From Pseudeuparius sepicola (lineage: Eukaryota > Arthropoda > Insecta > Coleoptera > Anthribidae), in assembly GCA_963920635.1 (NCBI GenBank), contig OY987305.1:21166876-21230875 (forward strand): 64,000 nucleotides of DNA, in the 5' to 3' direction. Each line of letters starts with the position of its first letter. Position 1 is the stretch's first letter. Of this stretch, positions 35,366 through 45,731 are shown one piece after another. The notes under the pieces were generated by a model that was not told where the DNA came from, searched no databases, and worked only from the letters and a program-made list of their open reading frames with translations. Both the position numbers and the translations under genes were made by a program.

Positions 35366-35463
35366 GCGAGAGACTGCGGCGATATATGGAGGCACTCGAA
35401 GAGCTGAGACGCTTGATTATTATGTATGAACTAACTAAAAAGTTTAGAAATGTAAAATTGTAA
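35362..35463 (+). CDS. Small terminal gene B (left copy), 33 residues
   Basis: Its ATG overlaps the stop of gene A as ATGA, so translation could be coupled by termination-reinitiation. The peptide (starts MSERLRRYMEALEELRRL) is a single charged amphipathic helix and could be a coiled-coil or oligomerisation peptide. A polyadenylation signal (aataaa, about 35466) and a TG-rich stretch follow directly, consistent with the end of a two-gene transcript. It is conserved without change in the mirror copy, though so is the surrounding DNA. Function unknown. Confidence 0.5.
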   Translation: MSERLRRYMEALEELRRLIIMYELTKKFRNVKL

Positions 35464-35714
35464 AAATAAAAAATATTATTTGTTTGTGTGTTTTTTATTT
35501 CTCTAAGAGGGTGTGATTGAATAAACTTGTGTCAATCCAATGCCGGTTGTTAGGCAATTTTGCTTCAATTATGTCCGGACACAAATATTCTGACAATTTA
35601 AACAGCAAAACATAAAAAATTGACTAGTGAATTATCCAGTGAGAAAATATTCTACATAATATCCAATTGGGCAATTGCTCAAGTCGGTCCTCCAAATTTC
35701 TCGAATATGCGTTT

Positions 35715-36400
35715 TTCCAAAATATTGTTTGTGTTTTTTACTTCGGATTTGAGGGGTATATCGATTGGTTTGATGCCGAGGGGTGAGAAAATATTGTCTG
35801 TGTTTTTTACTTCGGATTTGAGGGGTATATCGATTGGTTTGATGCTGAGGGGTGAGAGGTTCGACCAACAGAGAAGTAAAAAATTCTAGAGTTTTAAGAG
35901 GATAAATATTAACACGTTGACTGCCATGTGTATATATATTATGCACAGATTGGTCTGGTGCTGCGGGTCGATCAACAGAGAAGTAAAAAATTCGAGAGTT
36001 TTAAGAGGATAAATATGAACACGTTGACTGCCATGTGTATATAATATTATGCATAGATTCATCTGCTGCTGCGGTTCGATTAACAGAGAAGTAAAAAATT
36101 CGAGATTTTTAAGAGGATAAATATTAACACGCCTTGTGTATATATATTATGCACAGATTGGTCTGCTGCTGCGGTTCGATCAACAGAGGAGTAAAAAATT
36201 CGAGACTTTTAAGAGGATAAATATTAACACGTTGACTGCCATGTGTATATATATTATGCACAGATTGGTCTGGTGCTGCGGGTCGATCAACAGCGAAGTA
36301 AAAAATTCCAGAGTTTTAAGAGGATAACTATTAACACGCCTTGTGTATATTATGCACGGGTCTGGTTCTGCGGTTCGACCAGGTAAAAAATTCGAGAGTC
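35715..36400 (+). repeat. Minisatellites of the left arm, containing piggyBac-like termini
   Basis: First come two copies of a ~69-bp unit (ttacttcggatttgaggggt ... gaggggtgaga). Then come five copies of a ~100-110-bp unit with agaagtaaaaaattcgagag, ttaagaggataaatattaac and attatgcacagattgg. Inside the second unit TTAACACGTTGACTGCCATG closely matches the TTAA site plus terminus of the piggyBac element at 40962-40980. Two of the five units lack the tgactgccat core. The frames that cross this region are repeat artefacts. Confidence 0.85.
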
Positions 36401-36789
36401 TTAAGAGGATAGTGGTTGTCGAATTTGCATGAAAAAAATTTGTGTAAAAATTATGTGTTTTTTACTACCCAATAATGGCTTTCAGGCTGCGGCCATGGAG
36501 GCAATGTCTGAGAAGCATGATTATGAGCGAAATAAAAAGTTTAAATTATGAAAATATTTGTTAATAATAGTTAAAATAGTCCTCAAGTTGTGTGAATTTC
36601 AGATGATAGAACTTGTCAGGAAAAAATCAATACTACGGCAGAGCGCCCATAATCGGCCGCCGTAGGGCTCCGCATCATAAACCCTCTAAAGGGGCCATTT
36701 ACCGCAAAGGATTGCTTCAAGAATTTTGTCTGAAGTTTTAAACGTGGGAATATGTCGCGTATTTAGTTTTTCTACATAGATGATTTTAA

Positions 36790-36925
36790 TTTGGTCTGTA
36801 GTACCATGATTGTTTAAATCTAAAAAATAACTTATTATTTGTTACATGAGTAGTACCATGATGGTTTAAATCTAAAAATAACTTGTTTATTATTAATGAG
36901 TAGCACCGTGACTAAATCTAAAAAA
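36790..36925 (+). repeat. Three-copy tandem repeat, left arm
   Basis: Units of about 45-55 bp contain tgtttaaatctaaaaaataa and gagtagtaccatgatggtt. The mirror copy is at 53758-53893. Confidence 0.7.
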
Positions 36926-36938
36926 TAACTTTATATAG

Positions 36939-37142
36939 CTAACGCCCTCTGGGTGCCAGCGTCTGCTTTACTAGTCGAGAAATTTTAACCGTTACTAATG
37001 GCGGGTGGCTTTCTATTGAGACTATTCGAGCGCCGGTATTTTGTATTCTTTTTTCTTCCTCGGTCCGCCAGATGGGTCTAGTGTGCAACTTCCCGACACG
37101 AGCTTGTTTGAAATAGATAAGTTCTTGTCCTGGACCTCTCAA
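36939..37142 (-). CDS. Hypothetical 67-residue ORF, left arm
   Basis: A minus-strand frame with protein-like composition (IWRTEEEKRIQNTGARIVSIES ending VKQTLAPRGR) points toward the element tip, opposite to genes A and B. No family is recognised. It overlaps a longer plus-strand frame that looks less protein-like. The identical copy at 53541-53744 gives no independent support, because the arms are near-identical. Confidence 0.25.
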   Translation of the reverse strand: MRGPGQELIYFKQARVGKLHTRPIWRTEEEKRIQNTGARIVSIESHPPLVTVKISRLVKQTLAPRGR

Positions 37143-37665
37143 CGGTCGAGCTGGGGTTCAAAAGGTACAGCACTATTAGATATTAGTCAGTTATCAAGGA
37201 ACCCCAATCAGCTCCCCGCCCCTTCTCCGTCACAATTCCGTCCGATCTGTACAGTTCCGGAAGGAATGGTCTGTCGGTTGGGGAACCGCCACCCTTTTTT
37301 TGGGTGGCAGTGGTGGTTATTAAAAGCCCGAACCCCCCGCACGAGGCTCGGCAATAATGTATCTGCTAGATCCAGCTCTATGTTAAAAATGTTCGATCTA
37401 ATGAAGTAAACATTTTTGCAGTCCTATTGGACTCTAAGTATATCCTGACTCGAAATATAACAGTCACATTCAAACAGAATTATGCAATAACTTTTTTGAA
37501 TATCCATGTTTATCATCCGGTATATTGTCCGGATGCGGCACGTGCCAAGCAGAGGATATTACCTAGACCCATAGACCTTACTCTCCCTTCAAGATTTATG
37601 ACTTGGCAATTATAGCTTCTTCGGTACAATAAGGTACGTAATAAATATTCTTGGCGATAAAAACC

Positions 37666-37895
37666 TTAACACGTTGAGTGTCGAACTTGCCCAACGCGCC
37701 ATGTGCATATTCAGGCAGCGCTTTATGTCAGGCTGCGTAATGTACATATGTACCGTGCAGGAATCTGATGGTGCGGCATGGAATTAACACCATCTTAGTT
37801 GGTGATATCTTACTATTTTGATTTTTGTTAGATATTAGCTGTGGTAATATAAATAACTAAATACAGGGAAATAAATGAACTGCGGTGGTGGTTAA
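37666..37895 (+). mobile_element. Solo piggyBac-like terminus, left arm
   Basis: Starting at TTAACACGTTGAGTGTCG, this ~220 bp matches the right end of the piggyBac element read inward (43304 down to about 43060). Shared words include agcgctttatgtcag, aacaccatcttagttgg and aataactaaatacagg. Only one end is present. It predates formation of the near-identical arms, because the mirror (52788-53017) has it too. Confidence 0.7.
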
Positions 37896-39747
37896 AAAAG
37901 CACGAACCCCTCGCGCGAGGCTCGGCAATAATGTATCTGCTAGATCCAGCTCTATGTTAAAAATGTTCGATCTTATTATTTTGTCAGTTTAGAAATCCTA
38001 CTCTCCATTCAATATTAAAAACTTGATTTTCAAACAAATTATAAAAGGAGCGTGCACGCTTAGATTCCCTGACTTAGAATAAAATTTAAAATATTTGTTA
38101 TACAATTTCGAATCTGACGCTGAACTTAATCTACTTGAAGTATTTTTTCAAAATATGAAGATAGTCAAATTCTAAACACATTTGCAAGTGATCATCACAT
38201 GTTTGAATACACAATGTATTATTTCAAATGTTGGATCTAATATAATAAAGTAAAAATTTTGACAGTTTACCTAATAGCACAGAATAAATAGCTTTGCAAC
38301 AGAAGCCTCCTTACGGACATGTATCAAAAATAAGCGAGTCTCCATTTCAATTTACAGAAAGACAAACAGTATATTAATCATAAATTTGGTTCTAATACAA
38401 TCTCTTTGCTATGTAGATTAACGTAAAATCGAATAAAATGCAAATTATTCATGACTTTAGAAGATATTTCGCTAAAAAGCGAGTCTCCTTTTGACACATG
38501 TCGCTAAGAAATTGTCTGTATTACTCGTTAGTCTGTGCTAATAGGACCTCCCAACTCGATAATCCAGCTATAAAAGTCGCATTCAGGATTATGCTTTTTC
38601 AATATCCAGGTATATCATCGCGGCACGTGCCGCAGAGGGTATTAGACCTATAGACCTGTAATTATTATTCTCACTTCAAGATTTATGACTTAGCAATTAT
38701 AGCTTCTTCGGTACAATAAGGTATAATAACGTATTCGAAGTTCTCGGATTGTAGCACCGTGTATGTTTAACATTAATAGGAAACTTAGCATAATAAAATA
38801 CAGTAAAATTTTTTAATTATTTATTAATGAAAAATATTCTAATTTTGTCTCATATACAAGAGGATTGAAGCAAACTTTAATTTTAGAATCTATGCAATTT
38901 GAGTTCGATGTTGTCGATATTTATAATCGAATTTAAATAATTACAACCTATTAAGTCTCACACATCACAAGTTTTACACAATTTGTATGCAAAACCTTGT
39001 ATGAATGTATGCAAAACCTTGAAAGTCGCAAAAATTGGACGCAACTCGCAAGCAACGCAAGATGTATGCAAATCCTTGAGAGACGCAAAAATTGGACTCG
39101 CAAGCTGTATATATAGTAGGCAATTAAAAGACATTTGACCTACCTTGAAAGCTAATGGACATTTTTTCGACTTTTAAGTGTTAACTACTATAGTTACTTT
39201 TCGAAAGAGAGAGTACCTGCGAGCTATTTCAACAAACTGAGCGGTATAATACATGTAAAAAATTATAAGTTAAAGTTTAAGCTTAGGAATCATTCATAAT
39301 ATAGCAATTTTCCGATTATGAATTCATACTTGCAAAAACATCTTAGTTTGAGGGAAGAGTCGCGTATAAACATAATAAGTACCACATACCCACCAAATAT
39401 TTCACCAAAATTGTCATATTTTCTCACCTGTTGTGTGGAGAAATAAACAAAACATCATAGCTTCAAGGGAGCCGAAGACCCTGTGTAATTTCTGAAACTA
39501 AGTATCCAGTTGTGCCATCAAAGTTTTCTTCTTCTTAAAATAAGCTACGTTTTTGCTAAATTTGTTTTTTATATTGTGCCGATTTGCAGCATCACTTAGC
39601 TGTCTACTGACACATCTTTACGTTTTAGGACGCAAAATCGAGGTACTAAAAAATCATCCTGTATAGAAAAGTTGATCGGTTAAAGTTACAAAAACAGATT
39701 CTAAAAACAATAATATGAATGTTACACATCCAGATCCTGACGTTTCA

Positions 39748-40067
39748 CTATGCATTAGTTATCATATTTACCACGAATTGCTCTTTCCCGTATACAGATT
39801 TCTGTTAATAGTTCCCAAATTATACTTATGTTTTTCTCTAGAAAGATCTATTGTCTATGCATTTTATCTCAGAATCAAGAACCACATTCAGATAGAAGAT
39901 GGCATTCATTAACAGATAGTACAGACTATTGTTATTCAGTTCGGATAGTTTCTACTTGTGTGCCATTCGACGAGCCCAGTGTATAAATCCAATATACTTT
40001 TTTAAGTACAGGACCAACCGCCGGAGCGGCCTCCCGCGGTGCCCGGGTTTAAACAAAAATTGTAACG
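39748..40067. other. Left-arm-specific insertion of unknown origin
   Basis: The right arm reads straight across this point (gacgtttcaaaacttaaac). The left arm carries about 320 extra bases with a GC-rich end (ccgccggagcggcctcccgc). This marks the inner limit of near-identity between the arms. No terminal repeats or coding frame are convincing. Confidence 0.5.
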
Positions 40068-40083
40068 AGTTTCTATAGTCTAC

Positions 40084-40425
40084 TTAATAATAATAATAAA
40101 CTACTTACTAGATTAGGGGATGAGATTTAGCATGATGCTACTCTTACGTCTAACCCCAATACATGATAATATTAAATTAACTTAAACAGGTATAAAACTA
40201 TGAAACATTCTTATTAATTAAGTAAAGGTAAATTCGTTATAAATTCAATGTGTCTGCATAGATAATGATGTAGTGAGAACCAAGAGGTTTGCGCTTTCAA
40301 AAGATGTCTTTTAAGTTTTTGTTTGAACATGAATGTGGATCCGCTTATTTTTATTTCATTATTTAGACTGTTGTAGAGAACAACTGAATTATATGTGTCT
40401 CTCTTTTACAACATATTATGGAAAT
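40084..40425 (-). mobile_element. Non-LTR retrotransposon 3' end (jockey/CR1-like)
   Basis: On the minus strand a frame ending at 40214 encodes VVLYNSLNNEIKISGSTFMF followed by KQKLKRHLL. This is the typical C-terminus of non-LTR ORF2 proteins. A 3' UTR of about 115 bp then ends in a TTA-type tail at 40084-40098. It is absent from the corresponding right-arm position (between agtctact and ggaaattt), so it inserted after the arms formed. Confidence 0.75.
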
Positions 40426-40429
40426 TTTG

Positions 40430-40955
40430 TAAATAATACTTGTAAAATCTTTATTTTTTCATCCTAGCCGTTCGTAAAATCCGGCAAAATTCTAACCATA
40501 CAGAAGTATTTGTAACCCGCAATAAAACAGGTAAAATGTGAGACCCATCGTAAAATACCTAGAATATATGTTTTATGGTAGAATTAAAAAGGTGTATTTT
40601 CATGAGATTGACCCACTTGTTAAGCACGGTAATTTTCCATCGCTTTCCAAAGCACCACATGTTTTAAACTCATATTTCTTGTCACACTCTGGCGGTACCC
40701 TGTATATTACAATTTTTTGAAGTAGGTGAAAGCGGCATTTGCTAATCTAGAACGATCCAATTGCTATTGTATTATTTTTGGACAAAATCTATGATACCGA
40801 CGGCTTTACACTATTAGGTAAAAAGGGGGTATCGCTTCAGACGTATTGACCCCCATAAAACATGCCTAGTTAACAAAAGTAGACATATTATCAAAGTCTA
40901 GAGAGTATTCTCTAGACTTTGATATTATTGTCCGTTTTAGAAAGTCACATCCATT
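40430..40955 (+). repeat. Diverged inner inverted repeat, left
   Basis: It pairs with 43666-44040 in inverted orientation, but with many substitutions and indels. Conserved islands include gaacgatccaattgctattg, ggctttacacta and ttgtccgttttagaaagtc. This part of the palindrome is far older than the outer 4.8 kb, or has not been homogenised. Confidence 0.7.
40889..40924. repeat. Perfect 16-bp hairpin present in one arm only
   Basis: TATCAAAGTCTAGAGA and its exact complement enclose the loop GTAT. The right arm lacks it and reads aaagtatattgtccg across the site. Confidence 0.9.
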
Positions 40956-40965
40956 ATTTTTTTAA

Positions 40966-43304
40966 CATGTTGACTGCCAAAGCGAATTTCGTGATCGGGT
41001 CCGCTGCGCCGAAGTACTCGTAGTTTTATTGAAAATTTTATTTATTTTTACGTTTTGGGAGCAAAATAGTTTAAGACTGAATACAAATTTATACTTATAG
41101 TATGCAATAGAAGTGTGCATAAAATATATGCACATGGCGCCTGATTAAATCATTTCAAATTTCAAATACACCTTGTAAACAGGTAAAGTACAGCCCTGTC
41201 GTCAATACCGTTGACGACCTTCAACGATTGCGCCAAGTCAGAGTGGGCTGTTAGCGTGAGCTGTATAGACGTGTGTTTGACGTTTACACGTGACAGTAAA
41301 ATCGTCGTATTGTTGTCAGTAAAATCGTCGTATTGTTGGTTCTATCGGCAGTTATTAGTTACTAATAACTTATTGGTAGTGGTCATGTCGCTCGCAAGTC
41401 AAGAAAAGAAAATAAGAAGGTTAGAAGTACTAATGGAAGAATGTTTGAAGGACTGTGACATAAGTGATGAAGAGCCGTTTGCCGCCGACTCTGATGGCGA
41501 TCCGGAATATGTGCAAGAAAGTGAAAGTAGTGGTTCAGAGTCAGGGCAACAAGTACCAAGAAAGAAAGAAACAGAAAGTTGATATTAGGCAATCCGTTCC
41601 TTTAACTTCAAATACAGTAAGTAGCAGTAGCTCAGATTCAAGTTCTCTCTCCGATACCGAGGATATTGATGATATACCGAACGTAGCCAGCTGGGGACCC
41701 ATTGAAAGAAAATTTAAAGATTTTGCATTTGATGTACCTGTCGATATACCTGTAGATCTTAAAAAGGAACTTAGAGGTCTTAACGAATTGGATTGTTTCT
41801 TAAAAATTGCGACTGAAGAAGTTTTTGAGTTAATGGCGCAACAAACTAATATCTATGCCGAGCAGAAGATTGTCGAGAAAATTGTTGATAACAGTATAGG
41901 AAGAAAATCAAGACTCAATAACTGGATACCTACGAATGCAGCTGAAATGAAAATGTTTCTGGGAATAATTATTTGGATGGGACTGGACCGAAAACCTACT
42001 TTGAAAGATTACTGGAGTCGATCTGCTCTTTATGCAAATCAAATTTCGAAACAGATACCAAGAAATCGTTTTGAAATACTATTGCAAATGTGGCATTTTT
42101 CAAACAATAAAGAATGTCCTCCTGCAGACAGACTTTATAAAATACAACCACTTATCGACGTTATAAATAAAAACATTAAAGTTTGTATGGTTCCTGCAGA
42201 AAATGTTTGTATTGATGAAAGCATGGTACCGTTCCGTGATCCAATATCTTTCAAACAATATGTGAAAGGAAAGAGACACAAGTTTAACTTTAAAGTTTTT
42301 AAATTGTGCATTAAAGGTGGTTACACATATCATCTAAAAGTTTATTGTGGATTTGAGAAAACAGATGGCATGCCAGTAGCTAATAATGGTGAAGAATTAA
42401 CAGAAGCTCCTGCCAGAGAAGGTATCCCAATGAAGGCAACAGCTATTTGTGCCTATAATTCTGCAAAACCATACATATATGTGGCTGACCAAATGTCTTC
42501 ATATTCTACTTCATTGCATAGGTCGGTAAAATGGTTTCGTAAGATAGCCGTAGAGGTATTGACAGAAATATCGCTGGTAAATGCTTGGCATTTGTACAAA
42601 GTTGTTAATAATTCATCTATGCAGATTACAACTTTTAGAGAAATACCTTGCATGCTATTATTGGAGAGTAATAAACAACCGATCCCAGAAGAAAACAATA
42701 CAGATCATAAAATGCAGACATCAGAAAATAGACACCGATGTAAGTTTTGTTATAAAAAGCATGCAAAAGACCATGACAGAAAATACGCTATAGCTCACAG
42801 TAAGCAAGTTCTCTCTACGTACGTCCAGCTTGTTCAGGAAGTCCAGCGATTTGTGTGGAATGTGTTTTTACTGTTCACAATTCAAAATTAAAATAATCTT
42901 TTTGTTTGTATACAGTAGGTATATTTCTATGTCAATCTATGTAGAAAAACATTTTTTGTTACCAGAAAAGCCATTTTTTGTTGCCAACATTATTTACTTT
43001 TGCATAAAACTTGTCGACAGAAAATATAACTTGAAAGGGGAATATTGCAGTACATTTATTTTCCTGTATTTAGTTATTTACAAGAATAAATATCTTATAG
43101 ACTGAAATTAAAAGTTGAAAATTTGTAACAAAAACGTAAATGGTAAGATATCACGAGACCAACTAAGATGGTGTTAATCACATGTCAACAGATTCCCCAT
43201 AAGAAATGCACGGTATGCACATTACGCGGTCTGACATAAAGCGCTGTGAATATACAAATGGCGTGCAAGTTGTCTGTGCATATATGCACATGACAGTCAA
43301 CATG
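40966..43304 (+). mobile_element. piggyBac element in TTAA
   Basis: TTAA lies at 40962-40965 and 43305-43308. The ends CATGTTGACTGCCA and TGACAGTCAACATG are inverted repeats with one mismatch. The 2.3-kb interior encodes a decayed piggyBac transposase. TTAA target use with precise ends is characteristic of the superfamily. It sits where the left inner arm meets the unique spacer of the large palindrome. Confidence 0.9.
41385..42896 (+). pseudogene. piggyBac transposase, internally deleted and frameshifted
   Basis: The product starts MSLASQEKKIRRLEVLMEEC with an acidic N-terminus. A frameshift near 41575 passes to the frame carrying the DDE domain: WIPTNAAEMKMFLGIIIWMG, LLQMWHFSNN and VCIDESMVPF (first catalytic Asp). 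After YCGFEKTDGMPVAN the sequence jumps to AICAYNSAKPYIYVADQMSS (late Asp) and SVKWFRKIAVEVL. Roughly 60-100 residues with the second catalytic Asp are therefore missing. A second frameshift before 42822 separates the C-terminal cysteine-rich domain (RCKFCYKK ... ACSGSPAICVECV). It cannot catalyse transposition, though its ends could still be used in trans. Confidence 0.88.
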
Positions 43305-43308
43305 TTAA

Positions 43309-43665
43309 AAAATATATGGTTTTGTATGAATTGAGAGTATATTTTATAAGTATGTTGTTTGTTACAACTTCTTCTACACAGCAAAGATTTTTTCTGTTAA
43401 AAGCATCTGAGGTTAGTTTATATTTTAGGAATTTTGTTCTAAATTTTTCTGTAAGGTTCATTTCTATCTTAATAAAAATATGTCTTATAATTACCTCGAG
43501 TTAGAGTACGAAATGCTGCATATGTAGCAAATATACATGTTTTTTTGCATAGAGTTATTGAAGTTTATACCTAAGCACCTCGAGTTAAGGGAAAATGGAT
43601 ACATGTATATCTACAAATTGCCTGTATATTCTAAATGATTTAATATTTAAACAGCTCGCTTTGGG
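43309..43665. other. Unique spacer of the palindromic element
   Basis: These ~360 bp have no inverted partner in the left arm. They are AT-rich, contain two acctcgagtta words (43491-43504 and 43578-43588) and no supported gene. Confidence 0.5.
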
Positions 43666-44040
43666 GATGTTTGGACTTTCTAAAACGGACAATATACTTT
43701 TGTGACATGCTTTATGGTGGGCAATACGTCTGAAGGGGTACCCTTCACCTGATAGTGTAAAGCCGTCATAAATTTTGTCCAAAAAATAATACAATAGCAA
43801 TTGGATCGTTCTAGATTAACGTCGCTTTCACCTGCATCAAAAAGTTGTACCGCCAGCTTATATGAAACATGTGGTGCTTTGGGAAACGAATAAGTTAAAT
43901 ACACCACAATTCTAACATAAAACATATATTCTAGGTATGACAGGTCTCACATTTTCCCTGCGCATACTGTATGGTTAGTATTTGGCCTTACAAACGCCTA
44001 GGATGAAAAAAGATTTTACTATTATTTACAAATTTCCAAG
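43666..44040 (-). repeat. Diverged inner inverted repeat, right
   Basis: This is the partner of 40430-40955. It is shorter because of deletions relative to the left copy. Confidence 0.7.
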
Positions 44041-45360
44041 ACAAGTAGACTATAGAAACTCATTTCAATTTTTGTTTAACGTCTGTTTAAGTTTTGAAAC
44101 GTCAGGATCTGGATGTGTAACATTCATATTATTGTTTTTAGAATCTGTTTTTGTAACTTTAACCGATCAACTTTTCTATACAGGATGATTTTTTAGTACC
44201 TCGATTTTGCGTCCTAAAACGTAAAGATGTGTCAGTAGACAGCTAAGTGATGCTGCAAATCGGCACAATATAAAAAACAAATTTAGCAAAAACGTAGCTT
44301 ATTTTAAGAAGAAGAAAACTTTGATGGCACTTAGTTTCAGAAATTACACAGGGTCTTCGGCTCCCTTGAGGCTATGATGTTTTGTTTATTTCTCCACACA
44401 ACAGGTGAGAAAATATGACAATTTTGGTGAAATATTTGGTGGGTATGTGGTACTTATTATGTTTATACGCGACTCTTCCCTCAAACTAAGATGTTTTTGC
44501 AAGTATGAATTCATAATCGGAAAATTGCTATATTATGAATGATTCCTAAGCTTAAACTTTAACTTATAATTTTTTACATGTATTATACCGCTCAGTTTGT
44601 TGAAATAGCTCGCAGGTACTCTCTCTTTCGAAAAGTAACTATAGTAGTTAACACTTAAAAGTCGAAAAAATGTCCATTAGCTTTCAAGGTAGGTCAAATG
44701 TCTTTTAATTGCCTACTATATATACAGCTTGCGAGTCCAATTTTTGCGTCTCTCAAGGATTTGCATACATCTTGCGTTGCTTGCGAGTTGCGTCCAATTT
44801 TTGCGACTTTCAAGGTTTTGCATACATTCATACAAGGTTTTGCATACAAATTGTGTAAAACTTGTGATGTGTGAGACTTAATAGGTTGTAATTATTTAAA
44901 TTCGATTATAAATATCGACAACATCGAACTCAAATTGCATAGATTCTAAAATTAAAGTTTGCTTCAATCCTCTTGTATATGAGACAAAATTAGAATAAGA
45001 ATATTTTTCATTAATAAATAATTAAAAAATTTTACTGTATTTTATTATGCTAAGTTTCCTATTAATGTTAAACATACACGGTGCTACAATCCGAGAACTT
45101 CGAATACGTTATTATACCTTATTGTACCGAAGAAGCTATAATTGCTAAGTCATAAATCTTGAAGTGAGAATAATAATTACAGGTCTATAGGTCTAATACC
45201 CTCTGCGGCACGTGCCGCGATGATATACCTGGATATTGAAAAAGCATAATCCTGAATGCGACTTTTATAGCTGGATTATCGAGTTGGGAGGTCCTATTAG
45301 CACAGACTAACGAGTAATACAGGCAATTTCTTAGCGACATGTGTCAAAAGGAGACTCGCT

Positions 45361-45557
45361 AGTTATGTTCATCGACCCCACAGCACACCGACCTGGACGA
45401 AAACCCCGAATCAGCGGAATCAGCTTTTTATTTTTCGTACACCGCATTTCCAATTTATATAAATATCGCGACCGCAATTAATCGATCAGTAATAGTTTAT
45501 ACCCTACGTTCAATAAACCTTTTTAAAAACGAAGATTTTCGACCCCGGAACATAACT
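45361..45557 (+). repeat. 5' LTR
   Basis: It starts AGTTATGTTC and ends GAACATAACT, a 10-bp terminal inverted repeat. It contains a TATA-like element (atttatataaatatc, about 45455) and a polyadenylation signal (aataaa, about 45512). A primer-binding-like sequence TGGCGCTGCGAACAGG follows and shares the last T of the LTR. The priming tRNA was not determined. Confidence 0.92.
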
Positions 45558-45683
45558 GGCGCTGCGAACAGGATAGCTGCACGGAATCCAAAGGAGGATC
45601 ATCGGTTCGTCTCAACGATTTGGCAGTTATCAACGACCTGGGAGAAGAAACCTGTGCAGAGATTGGAGAACCATACGGCAGGG

Positions 45684-45713
45684 ATGTCCAGAGCGATTCT
45701 TCTTGTCCTGTAA
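45684..45713 (+). promoter_or_regulatory. Leader uORF ending inside a splice donor
   Basis: An ATG at 45684 opens nine codons and stops at TAA 45711-45713. This TAA is part of a consensus donor CCT/GTAAGT (GT at 45710-45711). In unspliced RNA the uORF ends 18 bases before the gag ATG at 45732, allowing reinitiation. Splicing at 45709 removes the stop and fuses the short hydrophobic peptide to a downstream exon. The best acceptor in frame with env is tacag at 50481-50485. Confidence 0.6.
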
Positions 45714-45731
45714 GTTCACTTCCTTTTTCTC

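Larger units (their letters stand above)
34911..39747 (+). repeat. Left terminal inverted repeat (~4.8 kb)
   Basis: This segment matches the reverse complement of 44095-55772 once the errantivirus-like insert is removed. Only scattered substitutions and indels are seen, for example two amino-acid changes in the leader of the terminal gene and a 6-bp indel near 38850. The near-identity ends abruptly at cgtttca, where the left arm carries an extra insertion. Confidence 0.85.

Noticed and set aside
35620..36327. Frames of 60-104 codons on both strands, also mirrored at 54356-55063
   Set aside because: They lie in minisatellite units and simply repeat the unit sequence.
37041..37409. 122-codon plus-strand frame, mirrored at 53274-53642
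   Set aside because: It has no motif and an odd composition; the opposite-strand frame at 36939-37142 looks more protein-like and is listed instead with low confidence.
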